NCBI GenBank assembly: GCA_000708835.1 | Contig: DF237207.1 | Coordinates: 45,819 to 109,818, forward strand | Source: Klebsormidium nitens | Taxonomy: Eukaryota; Streptophyta; Klebsormidiophyceae; Klebsormidiales; Klebsormidiaceae | Reading direction: 5' to 3' | DNA: 64,000 nt | Made by a program: the position numbers and the translations under genes | Shown: one piece after another, positions 1 through 12,400 of the stretch | How positions within the stretch are numbered: position 1 is the first letter of the stretch | How the letters are laid out: each line of letters starts with the position of its first letter | Notes under the pieces: model-generated | Seen by the model: only the letters and a program-made list of their open reading frames with translations | Database searches by the model: none | What the model was told of the DNA's origin: nothing

Positions 1-3000
1 CCGCTGATCACTGACCCGGTGGGGGGGCCACACTATGGGCATATTGCCCGGATGTCCAGTACTGTTGCTTCACACATGGACTATGCTTGCTTCCCACTTT
101 TTCACGCAGACCTCATCAGGTTTACTGATTAGCCATTTCTTGTTCAGTTGCTTCTGAAGGTGCTTCAAGCACCGTACGGCAAGCCACTGCTTGAGTGGCA
201 CAAGCGTGTCAATCAGCTCTGGACGCACGCACGCTTGCCTCAGGATATTGTGCAGCCATTTGCACGTTTGGTTTTGAATCTGGTTAGAGTGGCACAGTGC
301 ATGCACCTGTTTTACCAAAGATAGAGATGGCTTTGATCAAATGTGATTGTAGTCTGTGGTCCACCTTTATTGGGTGAAGCCCTGGTGCCTTCTCATCCTC
401 ACATGCATGTGCCCTCTTGTCTCAGTTTCCTGTTCTCTGACTGTGACTTGGTGGTTGTGCCACCTGCTGCAGCACGACGCCATCATCAAGGTGACGGCCA
501 CCGCCATCTGCGGCTCTGACCTGCACATCTTTGTCAACGCCATGCCCGGTATGACCAAGGGCGACATCCTGGGGCACGAGTTCATGGGCATCGTCCAGGA
601 GGTCGGGCCGGAGGTGAGCACACCCCACTGCAGCACACGCCAGACCAAAGCTGTGTGTGCAGGGTTAGAAGCTGTAGTAAGTCTTCAGGTGTAAGATTCA
701 TATGCACGGCTGACGTCTTGTGAATGTGTTTGTTTTTTTGTGAAATTCCTTTATCAGCCGTCTTGGAGGAGTTTTCTGATGGGCGTCTGAATCATTCAGA
801 TGGAGCACCCGGCAAACTAGCTGGGCGGGTCTGCCAATACTTGCTGTATGGAGGGCATATTGACTGTCTCCTCTTGGATTGCAGGTGACCAAATTCAAGC
901 CCGGTGACAAGGTGGTGGCCTGTTTCGACTTGGGCTGTGGGCAGTGCTTCTACTGCAAGCGCGGCCTGTGGAGCTGTTGTCAGGTGACCAACTCCAATCG
1001 CTTTACCGCTCATTGTGTTTAGACACCTGTCCCACTCTCACTTGGCCCTTCGTTAGATTGTGATTTCCTCTCTACTTTCAGTCTCTCTTTTTGACGTTAT
1101 ACTCTTCTTCTTCAATTTAACTCTCTTAGCAATCTTACCTCTCTGCTCTTCTAGGTCACCAATCCTAGCAAGGAGCAGGAGGCGATGTATGGTGACCGGA
1201 CAGCTGGCATGCACGGCTACTCTGCCATGACGGGAGCTTATGAGGGCGGGCAGGCGAGTCGACTGTCTGTTTCGGAGCTGGACGCTGTCTCTTTGCTGTG
1301 ACAGCAAATGCCTCTTGTCCTGATGATCTGTAGCCTTCAAGACTTGACAATGTTGACCGTAAGACATCCTTACTATAACGTTTTTAGTCACACACTATCA
1401 CACGTGTTAGCAGAATGTTGGTTGCTGGGCGTCATGATGAAGGCATAAGGTGCTGTGCTCATGCTGCTTTCTTGTTTGCAGGCGGAATATGCAAGAGTCA
1501 TTTTCGGTAAGTGTCCCTTGCAATCTGTGTGTGACAGACGTCAACGAATGCTTACCGTAGCACTCTTGCTGCGATCTACTGCACTTGCCCTTTTGAAGCT
1601 CAAAGTCTTTAACTTGGAGCATTCCCTGCGTCTTAAGTTTGCTTTGTCGGGTTCTGGTCAGCACAGAGTCCAGCAACCCTGCTCTTATTCCAATTTTCAA
1701 TGTCGGACTGCGTATCTTAAATTCCGCTACGTAGAGAGTAGAAGACCATCCAGGTTCCGGCCTTTTGGTACTGCTTGCTGCGGCGTCCTTCGAGCTGGGA
1801 CGAGGGGCTCACTCCAGTCTTTTGGCTTGCTGTGCAGCTGACGTGAACCTGCTCAAGGTCCCCAACGACGCCGCCGACGAGAAGTACCTGTTCCTGTCCG
1901 ACATCCTGCCCACCGCGTGGCACGCCACCGAGCTGGGGGAAGTCAGCGAGGGGGACACCGTCGCCATTTGGGGCGCAGGCCCGGGTGAGCAAAGCACACT
2001 CGGCTGAGACGGACCTCCTCAATGTGAATCAGTTCCACTTCATAGTCGCCTTTCCTGCGCTCTTCTTATTTCCCTGCTGATATGCGCCTCCATAAATGGG
2101 GCAATCATCACCGGCCTCCGTGAAGCCCGGAGCTCGTGCGTCGCCAGAGCGGAGCTCTTAAGAGGAGCCTTTTGGTTCAAGAGTGACCATTGTTCCTTCT
2201 CGTGCTGCGCAGTGGGCATCCTGGCGGCGCACTGCGCTGCTGCCCGCGGCGCGAAGCGCATCATCATGGTCGACAACCAGACGTACCGCCTCGACTTCGC
2301 CACGAGCAAGATTCCGGGGCTGGAGACGGTCAACTTCGGCGAGAAGAAGGTGATGGAGACGCTCAAGGAGATGACGGGCGGCCACGGCCCCGACGTGGCC
2401 ATCGAGGCGGTGGGCTTCCACTACTGCAAGAGCTGGACGCACGCCATCGAGACCGCGCTCATGCTCGAGACCGACCCCTCCGAGATGCTCAACGAGATGA
2501 TCGTCTCCGTGCGCAAGGTGAGGCCCCGATCTGGTCACCAGGACTTCGGACGACGAAGCTCCCCTTGCGCTCTTGGTGATCGACTTGTCTGCTGCTCGGT
2601 TCGACTCGATCTTGAGTCGCAGGAATTCCTGCTGAGTACTCGTGGACGCTGAGATTGTCCGCAGCTTCTCGGCTTGTCCACGGAGTTGTCTGCAGCACCC
2701 CTGCACGGAGTCTCTGTATCGCTGCTAAGTCCCAAAAAAGGAGAGTGTCGATAGCGAAGGGCTAAGCGTGGGGGAAGGGAAGGGGGCGAGGTCGGAGGGG
2801 GGGAGGGGAAGGATGAGAGGAGGCGGGGAGTTCTTCCGGACGGTAAGTAGACCGTCAAATTTGGGTGGAGCAGATTGTTATCTTTTCTGAACACCCTATT
2901 TCGTCTGTGATACTGACCACGTCAGTTGTCAGGGCATCTTCAAGGCGTTCCTTTCTGTGCCTCTGGCCCACTGAGGATCAGCTGGCCGGTCGTCCGGTGA

Positions 3001-3655
3001 TCCCTAGTGACTTTGAGACGAGATGCTTCCGCAACACTGGGGCCCGCAATCAACTTGGACTGGCTTGTGCAGGGCGGTCGCATCTCCATCGTGGGAGTGT
3101 ACGCAGGCTTCACGGTAAGCCCTTCCCCAGCACTCTTGTTATCAGAACCCTCGCCGGGCCGGCACGAGCAACACGTGCTTTTGCTGCCAGTCCTGAACAT
3201 GCCAAAAGCACGCTGCGAAAGCTGTTGATTTCAAGGAAACTTGTTTTGCGTCAATTGTCTCGCATCATCTGAAGAGCTGTCGGAAAGCAGGACATTTCTG
3301 GCACGCTCAAAGAGCCCCGCCTTCCCTTATTCTGTAGTTTAGAGCGGTTGTGAAATGTATATCACGGCCTGCCTCCAGTTTGAAACGTTCAATCCTGCTT
3401 TCGTGGCAGAACCACTTCAACATCGGCGCGTTCATGGAGAAGCAGCTGACGATGCGCGGCGGGCAGACGCCGGTGCAGAAGTACTGGCACGACCTGAAGA
3501 CGCTGATCGACAAGGGCGTGCTGGACCCCACCATGGTGCTCACGCACACGCTGCCGCTGGACCAGGGGCCCGAGGGCTACAAGATCTTCAACGACAAGAC
3601 CGACGGCTGCGTCAAGGTCGTGCTCAAGCCGCAACTCATGGCTGCCGGCGCATAG
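1..3655 (+). CDS. Zinc-dependent alcohol/formaldehyde dehydrogenase (MDR superfamily), 5' end outside the window
   Basis: NAD(P)-dependent zinc dehydrogenase of the medium-chain (MDR) superfamily, resembling glutathione-independent formaldehyde dehydrogenases. Likely role: oxidation of an alcohol or aldehyde, probably in the cytosol. Exons: 1-18 (tail of an exon, tentative), 473-613, 885-983, 1155-1253, 1482-1506, 1838-1984, 2213-2517, 3073-3114 and 3410-3655. These join in phase into 373 visible codons and a TAG stop. Exon 473-613 carries the catalytic-zinc motif ICGSDLH and the GHE motif. Exon 885-983 carries the four-cysteine structural-zinc cluster (C-x2-C-x2-C-x7-C). The Rossmann glycine motif WGAGPVG is split by the 1985-2212 intron. 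About 30 N-terminal residues should lie upstream of the window. The intron after 1253 uses a GC donor. The 25-nt and 42-nt exons are unusually small, and both are needed to restore family sequence ([15 protein letters not shown] and [17 protein letters not shown]). Substrate cannot be set from sequence alone. Confidence 0.9.
2755..2835 (+). repeat. G-rich polypurine tract in a dehydrogenase intron
   Basis: Inside the 2518-3072 intron the plus strand is almost pure purine, with several runs of 4-7 G. It could form a G-quadruplex or triplex, but I see no splicing motif that depends on it. This is simple-sequence DNA with no gene content. Confidence 0.6.
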
Positions 3656-4955
3656 ACGATCAACGACCACGAGAACGGGCAGGGCCTTAAAATGAAATGC
3701 CCCAAGATATAGCTGCACCACACTTGTGCTTATAGATACCACCGTAGAGGCTCGTTGGCAGAACTTTTGTAACTTATGTGCCAGAGCGGCTAGTCATGTC
3801 GGATGGAAATGTATCATATGGACAATTTTGTGTAGAACTTCAAATCGTACGTAGCACTCATAGTCGCCCCTGAGCAGAGAAAACTCCGAGCTAAGACTCT
3901 CGATCGCTTAGTTGTGAGAGCCTCGTAAAAGACTTGAGAAACCTGTGAATCTAATCAACTGAGGGTTTTCTGCGCCCGGCAACTTGCTGCTGGTAGTTAT
4001 TGTACTGAAAGAAGTTGCGCCCCGTTCGTCTCGGGAAACTCCGCATGCAAAGCACTGCATCTTATTGGGGCAACTTGATTGTATGTGAACCGCTGAGCCT
4101 CTGCACATATTAATTCTGGGGCGCGCTCATTCTGACGTGTGCTTAGCAACGTTTACTGACAGACACCCGGGCTTAGCTCCATGAGATAGACTTACATGTT
4201 ATCACACCAGTGAAACCTAGTATATCCTAGTATAACTCATTAGCGCTGAATATGATCGTAGGATTTCACATGTAAAATTCATTTTTGCCCAATCTTTGGC
4301 GGCCGGCCCCAGGGCCGTACGGTCATGAATCATCAATTCGATTCTAACACAGTCGTCTATCGAGTACTATATACGGATTGCAGCTTAAAATCATTGCTTA
4401 TGTCAACGCCCGACTCCGCTCAATTGTATCAGTAGCTCGATCAGAACTTGGAGTGATTGCGTTTCACACATCTCGAATGAATGCCAGATCGACCCTGAAC
4501 ATAAGACGGGCAGCCTGGCGCAATTTAGGCGGGACCCGCCTACCAGTGTATACAAACGGGCCTCGAACGCATTGCACACAAATCGTGCAAGCTCCTGTGC
4601 CGAAAGATTTTAGGCAGATAGCCTTGTCCGGTCAGGGAGTACCACTTGATCCATTTCCTCATCACACGTCATCTTGGCCATTCGCCAATTCCTGCCTGTG
4701 CGTGCCAGCTTTTTCTCTTGAGAAAAAGACCAGGTAACGTGTATCTAAAATGATCTCGCGTAATCAATGGGCACCTGCTAAATGGCATGCCGGAGATTCA
4801 GGAGGCTCCTTCGTGTCCGTCGACACGACTCCCAACTCCATGTACTTTTTGCAATCGGCGGGGCGAACCAAGCGTTGTGCTCAGGGCCGCTAGCGGCACA
4901 CTGCCCCCACCGTTGAATGCTCGTGCGTGCAATCTGTATAGTACAGTCTCAGCAT
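3656..4955. other. Convergent intergenic spacer
   Basis: A 1.3-kb spacer between the 3' ends of the dehydrogenase gene (+) and the MATE gene (-). It must hold both 3' UTRs and polyadenylation sites. Only short ORFs with no family resemblance occur here. No repeat, RNA gene or mobile element was recognised. Confidence 0.6.
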
Positions 4956-7900
4956 CTATGGTTCGTCGGGATCTTCCTCTTGCGCGCTCTCCTCGCTGCT
5001 GCTCTCCAAGAACTCGTCTACCCTTTCCGCGGCTAGGTCGGCCTGCAACCAGGACGGCATCATCATCGTAGTCAAGAAACAAGGCAATGCCCCTGTGACG
5101 TCAGAATGACTCCAAGAGCATGAATTACAGGCGCGCCATTGTGCGCGGTATTGGCCAAAAAGGGGTGTCCTTTGGTCCGACGCGCCCACAGTCGCAGCTT
5201 CGCATGGACTGTGCCACGATGTCAGCGAGCTTGGTGCAAAGGGACACGTCGTGCACGCGGTCTGGAAAGGCAGAGTGTGCGCGTACCTGGAGCGTCCAGT
5301 CCGTGTGCAGCAGCAGCGCCATGAGCAGCACGATCTGGACCGTCACGCCCAGCATTAGGCCGTACCACAGCCCCTGCACACGCGCCACCCACGCGTAAAG
5401 CACTGGCCCACGTTTGCAAGCTTGAACCAGACGTGACGACAACCCACAAGCTACCGCAGCATATTCCTATCTTGCAAGCAGGCTGCAACCGAGCACCTTG
5501 CGAGACTCTTAAAGGTATGACAGGCCGTGTTTTACGACCGTTCAAAGCTGCTAGAGTCCACTATTGGTATCGTGCAGCGGTTCCTTGAAAGGGAGAATCC
5601 GTGTTGGAGCCAAGGCTCATACTGTGGTGGTTTCCGTGAGGCAATCATGAGCCGCACTCAGGCGTCTCGGTCGGTGGTTTCAAGACATTTGCTCTTTAGC
5701 AAGGGCGCTGGCTGACGCGGCCTGCCACCGGGGGCACCGGAGCGAGCATGCTTCACGAGCCGAGGGGAGGGACGAGACGCAGAGGGGCTGACCTCGAGGC
5801 CCCAGTGCCACTTGAAGGTGAACCAGATCAACGCGGGCACGCCAACGGCGTAGTAGCAGATGAAGTTGATCACGCTGCCCACCAGCTGCTGACCGCTGCC
5901 ACGCAGCACGCCTGAGCACGAGCCACCAGTAGTGAGGCCCGAAGAAGTACTGAGGCGGTGTGAGTGGCGGCGCACCTCACTTGCCAGATCACTTGAAAGG
6001 GCCTGAAGCTTGTGAGAAGCTTGGAGTTGCCCAAGAAGCAACGAGCCAGCCAAATCTCACATGAAGTACGGAACTTGCATAACACCGTAACACCTCGCAG
6101 CTACACTTAGCAGGCGACGTTTTACTCAGCATACACGACGGACAACTCGGACGGGCTCTTCCGTTGACAACTCGAGACGGTCATTATTAGAGGGTACGCA
6201 AAAAGGGCCTCGGGACGCGGGAATTGGCGGCTCACCCGAGAGGATGGCTTGCAGCGCCACCCCGAACTGGGAGGCGACCACGAGCGGCATGAGCTGCGAC
6301 ACGAGTGCGATGACGCCCGTCTCGTCGGCGGACGTGAAGAGGAGCGCCCACTGCTTCCGCACGAGCAGCAGCAGCAGCGACACGCCCGCGCCCACCAGCA
6401 GCGCCAGCCCGATGCTCGTGTGCAGCGCCAGCCGCGCACGGCCCGGCTTGTTCGCGCCCAGCTCGTTGCTCACACGGACACTGTCGACGGGACGTCCACA
6501 AGTGTTTCGAGATCCGGACTGGCTTGACAAACTTGAGCAGCGTGTGAGGACGCGCCAAAATGACACGAAGGAGTCCCTTGTCCCCTTGCCACCTCGCCAG
6601 AACTCGCCGAGCATTGAGAATCACGGACTTTACGAAACAAACGGTACTGCTTCTCCAACTTTTATAACGAGTGCAGCGTCACAGGATGATCAGCGAAACT
6701 GCACGAAGATCCGGGACGGCTTGGCTGGCCGCTCTCACAAAACGGGATCGAGGGTGATTAGTGGAAGGCGCGGCGGCGCACCTGACGGCGGTGCTGAGGC
6801 CGAGGGGGAGCATGAAGCAGAGCGCGGTGGTGTTGAAGCAGACGGTCATGGCCGACACCTGGTCCTCGGGGTTGGGCAGCAGGCCCGCCAGGATCACGAT
6901 CAGCTCGAAACACCACAACTCCAAACTGCACGACAGGGCGCCACCGAACTCACTCGGATATCTTACGAACAAGCAACAGAGACCGCGACCTGAAGGACGT
7001 ACGACGGTGCACTCCTGAGTGCCTGATTCATCACGTCCTTTCTTTAGTTGACAAAGAGACCAATTGTCAAAGGAACCCCCTCGGTCACATATCAATGTTG
7101 AATAGGATTCGATAGTCGCCACCCGGAACCTGCTAAAAGATCATCCATCTAGTTGGCGAGCTCGCACGCCGGTTGCTCGCAGCGCCTCCTCACCAGGTCA
7201 TCAAGCATGCCGGAATTGCGAGCGCCAGGAAGGGCCCCCAGTCCTCGAGGCAGTCGCGCGACCAGCCGTCCCACGTGCGCTCCAAAATCCCGCTCGTCTC
7301 ATAGCGGAGGTACAAAACGAGCAGCCCCAGATTCACGATCTCGGAGAACGAGTTAGCAATGGCGGCGCCGGTGAAGCCGAAATCGAACGTGTAGATGAAC
7401 AAGTAGTTGATGGGGATGTGCAGCAGCAGGCTTAGCCCGGAACACAGTGCCAGCGGGTATGAGATGGCCTGCACCAAGGAGCAGAAAAGTTGGGCCCATG
7501 GAGTAAGCAACGGCAACCGGCTTCCCAATGCTTTCATCCCGGCCAGAGATGCCGTAGGGGAAGTCGAGGGAAACACCACCCTCCCGCTGTTGCAAATTCA
7601 CTAGAAGGGGTGGTTCACAAGACAAAGCAGCCCAGAAAGCGAGATCCTGTCCGAGAACCCTTTGCGAACAGTGCGTTCCCAGGACGTGGTCTGCTACAAG
7701 AAGGCATAACCGTCTCTGTTTGTCTCTCGCACAGAACTCTGTGGAAAGAATTGAACCCAATTGCCTCACCGATTAACGCCCTACACTGCCCTCGCTATCT
7801 ACGCCCAGCTAAAGTGGCGAAAAAACAGTGTCATGCATAGCGAAGAGCAAAACTCACCTGGCTCTGAATGTACTCTGCGACCGGGTATAGCCAGGCGGAG

Positions 7901-9011
7901 GCGACGAGGCCAGGTATGAGGTAGAGCATGTACTGGCCCGCGAGGGCGGCGATGGCGGGCTCCTGGTGCCAGAGCAGCAGGATGTCCTCCGCCTTGAGCC
8001 ACAGCAGGGCGATGGGTATACAGAAGATGGTCATGATCACGCCCCCCCGCTGCAGCATCAGCCCCAGCTGCTCGTACTGCTCCGCGCCGTACGCCTGCCC
8101 GCACAACGTCTCCAGGGCACTTGCGAGGCCCTCCTGGGAACAGGGGGGAAGGGGGGCTTACCTCAGGCAAGGCCGACGTCAAGCACAGATAGAAACTGTC
8201 TCTAACAGTGTGATCGATATACAGGCCGTGAATGCAACAAGAATTCCCCTCTTTTCGAGGAAGCCCGATGCAAGCTAGATCATTCTGACACCAAAAACTT
8301 TACGCCCTGCTCCTGCGAATGGATGCCTGCACAAACTGGCGGCATATTAGCCCGGCGATGCACTGGGCGGGGGCTCACCATGACAGAGATCCCGGTGACA
8401 TTCGCAACGCTGGCGGCCAGGGCAGCCGCTGCCAGCTGGGTGGCGCCCAGGTGGCCCACAAACATGACGGACACGAGCGCCAGCATGAACTCAAAGATGT
8501 TCATGGTGCTGATGGGCAGCGCCATGGTCCACTGCTTGTACGCCTCCGCTTTCAGGTTCGCCACCGCGGGCAGCCCCACCAGGGGCAGGTCCTTCTCATC
8601 TTCTAGCTCGGACTGATCGTCCGCAGCGATGGGCCCAGTCTGCCCATGCAGCAGCGGGGCTTCCAGGTCGGTGGTCACGCCAAACGGGCGATCAAAGCCC
8701 ATGCCCAAACCGAGCGGTGGCTGCAGAGGTCGTGGGCGGGTCTTCTTCTCGGGAGGTTTGATGGGGGGCCCTTCAGCTTCATCTGCATCATCTGCGGACC
8801 AACTGCCTTCATCCGGCACTTCTAGCAGGGTGCTATGAGGAACGCTGTTGGAGCGACGATGGCGGCCGGTGGGGGGAAGCGGTGAGTGAGGCAAGCCAGG
8901 CCTGTGCCCATAGTGTCGTGGCACATCTATCACTTGCGTGATAGCTTTCCTACTGGCAGAGTCGCTCCGCCGAAGGAACTGAGGGGCGGGCTTGGTACTG
9001 CTCGGCGCCAT
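4956..9011 (-). CDS. MATE family multidrug/metabolite efflux transporter
   Basis: A complete eukaryotic MATE (multidrug and toxic compound extrusion) transporter, predicted 621 aa in 8 exons. Minus-strand exons in order: 9011-8379, 8133-7858, 7468-7194, 6925-6782, 6480-6236, 5911-5793, 5373-5287 and 5042-4956. All junctions are phase-compatible. Residues 1-155 form a Ser/Pro/basic, probably disordered cytosolic extension, longer than in typical plant DTX proteins. Membrane segments begin near residue 163 (ALPISTMNIFEFMLALVSV). Family landmarks include GLASALETLCGQAYG, HIPINYLF, ELWCFELIVILAGLLPNPE and VRVSNELGANKPGRAR. The C-terminal tail is short and very acidic (EESAQEEDPDEP). Known role of the family: H+- or Na+-coupled antiport of organic cations, flavonoids, citrate or hormones at the vacuolar or plasma membrane. 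The substrate here is not predictable. The ATG at 9011 opens the longest frame. Confidence 0.94.
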
Positions 9012-9465
9012 GGTAGCATCACCTGCGTTACTTCAGTGCAAAGGCATGCAGCAAAAGATCATCCAAAGATAAATCACTGGCTTCCTGCATGTCATTGTTA
9101 TACCTTCTGCATCATGCTACAACAGCAAGACCTTGCCAAACCAAGGCTGATCTTAAAGGAAGGCGCCCTGAACCCTACGAAGGCTGAAGAAAAGTATGCG
9201 TGTGCGCTGCTACACATGCTAGCTCAGGCTGCAACCCTTCTGCTGCAGTTGAAAAGCAGATTGACCAGATCTGATGGATTTTTAATCCTCAGGATAACCC
9301 GCTTGAACACTACTAAAGCGTGTAACTTCTTCTAGATTCCAAACCTTGTATTCGCCCGCAACATGTTGCAGAATGCGGCTGCTCGAGAAGGTACGTTCAT
9401 GAATGCGATTAGAGTTGGACCGCGAGCCATTGAAGCAGAATTCTCAGGACTGCGGCTGAGCTCTC
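9012..9465. promoter_or_regulatory. Divergent intergenic region, putative bidirectional promoter
   Basis: Only 454 bp separate the start codons of the MATE gene (-) and the pseudokinase gene (+). Both promoters and 5' UTRs should therefore lie here, or in unseen upstream 5' UTR exons. I see no convincing TATA box in either orientation. The role is inferred from gene orientation alone. Confidence 0.45.
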
Positions 9466-12400
9466 ATGAAACTTTCAATGTCATTTGAAGCCAGTGGCAG
9501 TGGCAGTGCTGTCACAGTTGTCCAAGGCCGCCACAGTCGCTTGCGCTGGGTCGCGGTGTCAGGCATGGCGATGGCGGCTCTGACAAGCAGGGGCAATTGC
9601 TTCGCATGTGCCCCTGTGCCGCATGCAGACTTGCAGGCGAAAAGGACACACAAACCTCGAAATGTTTCAGCAAGGCCTCTTGTTGGGCGGTTGGGCAATG
9701 CAGCTCTCATTTTCCAGCAATTGCGTCCCCCTCAGAGTTTGTCACCAAGGCAATGGGCCAGCAAAGCCCTAAGAAAGCAGCCGCCAGCTTCTCCAGTGGC
9801 AGCTATAACTGCTGTCGGAACAGGGGGCAATGGGGAGTTTGAGAAGAAGCTCCCTGCTAGCGAGTTCCTCGATGACCCCGAAGTGGGCCAGCGCAGTGAA
9901 ACAGGGAGGTACCTTGGAAGGAAGGAGACACCTGTCACGGTGGTCATCGATGGCAAGCTTCTGGCAGAGGGTGCCCGCAAAGCAGGGGAGGCTGCGAAAA
10001 AGACCTTCTGGCCCCCAAATAAGGTGAGGGAGATTTTTTCTGCATTGCACCCAAGCAGAGTCAGTATCCTGCATTGCACGTCAAATGGAAACCCTCTCGT
10101 GGATGTACCACCCCGGCCATCAACAGCTTTCTGTTTACCACTTCCGCATCGGTCAACTTACTGTCTAGCCGTATCATCATCATGCCCCTTCAGAGTTTGC
10201 TGGTTCGCTGCAACATCTGGTTTGTTGCTGTGCCTTCCCTTGCCCCAAAGCGCAAGGCGTTGCTCCTGCACACAATACTACACGCTCTTTAGATCATCTT
10301 GAAGTCTGCAGAAAACAAACTTACCACTGCCCCTTGAATTTCCTGATTTCAAGTTACAATGAGACTCGCCGTTACCATCTGATGATGTGACCACCCTGGT
10401 TGACTAGCTGCATTCACCATTACCAAGTTCTCAAACCCTGGTGCTTTGTTTTTGGGCAGTGTGTTAACGCGCAAAGTAACCGCACTTTTGCAGAATTGGA
10501 TTCCTTTCCTGGTTGCCCCGGCTGCCTTGCTGCTTGCCCTGGTGGCTGCCCGGCTGCATCAGCTCAAGTCCGCTGCAGTCCCCCCCTCCGTGACCACCAG
10601 CATCGCCATGCCCCTCGAGCCTAGGGGGCCCGCGCCAGAGCTGAGAGTGGTGGGGGTCCTGGGCAGCCTCCCGGGGATGGCCACGCAGGCAGCAGCGGTC
10701 GATGCACACCCACTGGGCCAGGGCAGCCTGAGCCGGGAGAATGATGGCATGAGCTCAGCGAAGCAGGTTGAGCGGCGGGTGGACGGTCAGTTGGCACGCA
10801 ACGACAACAGAGACCCGCACATTCCCAGGCCACAGGCTCCGGCCAAGCCAATTCATGAGCTGAGCGACATGGATTTCTATGACCAGCTGCAAAAGGAGGC
10901 GGAGATTGAGGCGCGGGTGCGGCAGGCGCAGGGGTTCCCCATGAAGGACGAGACCAAGTTCGGGGTGTTTGACGAGGAGGAGCGCACCGTGATGCAAGAG
11001 CTGGTGGATTCCGGGGAGCTGGACGCGGACACGCAGAAGAAGCTCGAGGAGCTGCTGGCGCAGGAGGCGGGCAACAGCAAGATGCGCAAGGCCGCGCAGC
11101 GGGCGCTCGGGAAGCGTGTGCGCAAGGCGCGGGCGGGGGGCCGGTCGCCCGTCTCCGACAAGGACATCAAGGAGCTGGAGGAGGCGGTGGCGTCGGGGAT
11201 GCTGGACGAGAAGGTGCAGAAGGACGTGGAGGCGTTCCTGGAGGAGGAGCGGGAGTTTCAGAAAGAACTAGAGGAGAACAAGTACGACGACGCGGACTAT
11301 GACATCAGCGAGTACCTGGAGGAGGAGGAGGACCCCGAGCTGGAGGCGCTCATCCGCCAGATGGTGGAGTCGGGGGAGTTTGAGATGCCGGCGGACGAGG
11401 ACGATGATGAAGAGGAGGCAGCGCCGTTTGGCCAGGTGCGCAGAGCCGAAATGGACGGTCTACAAATGTGGGGCCCAAATGGGGGTGCAATTGTTTGTGC
11501 TGCGGCTGAAGGGATGTAGGAAGATTTGGGATAGGGGGGGGTGGAGCTTATTTATGAGTTTCTTGTTCTCACACCGGCCTTTTGATCATCATCTTTTAGA
11601 GATGGCCAATAGCATGGTCACAGAACATATCTCAGTGGTGAATCTGTTGACTCACTGAATTTTCCGCAGATGATCCCTTGCCAATGGTTTGTTAGGCCTG
11701 TGCTTGATTACCAGTCTTGTGATATCATGATTACGATCAGCAGTACTTTTTTGACTTTGGGAGAATTCTGACAATTCTCATTGCAAGATGAGAAACCTAG
11801 ACGACCTCGGTTGTTGCGCATTCACCATGCGTGCGTGGCCATGTGCCTGCCTTGTTAGTTTAACCCGAGGATAGAGCCAAGGTCTTAATCATCAGTTGGT
11901 CAGGGTGGCGGAGGCTTTCTGTGAGCATCATGCTGAAACCACAACATGACTCCTGGGGCCTTGCAGGGCAGCGCGGACGTGGATAGCGACATGTTTGACG
12001 AGAACGAGATGTTTGACGACCTGGACGAAGACTGGACTGATGAACATGAGGAGCCATCAAGTAGCGGGGCCGCAACTGGAGGGTCCAAGCAGGGGCAAAA
12101 GGGGGCACAAGCAACAGACGGCGGGGCACAGAAAGGGGGTGGCCAGAACAGGCGTGTGACGGGGCTTAGAGAACTGACGGACAAACTGGGCCTCACCATG
12201 CCAGCTGGTGAGAGCGGGCGAGACTGGGAGGCGGAGCTCAGAAAGAAGAATCTGGCGCGGATAGGGCCGTTTGATTTTGCGAACTCCGATAAGAATGAGG
12301 CGGACAAGGGTCCGACGCCACAGGCAGAAGCAGCAAAGCCTTCCTCATCCTCAGAAGCAGAGGAGGCACTTAGAAAGATTGCAGAAACCACAAGTGCAGA

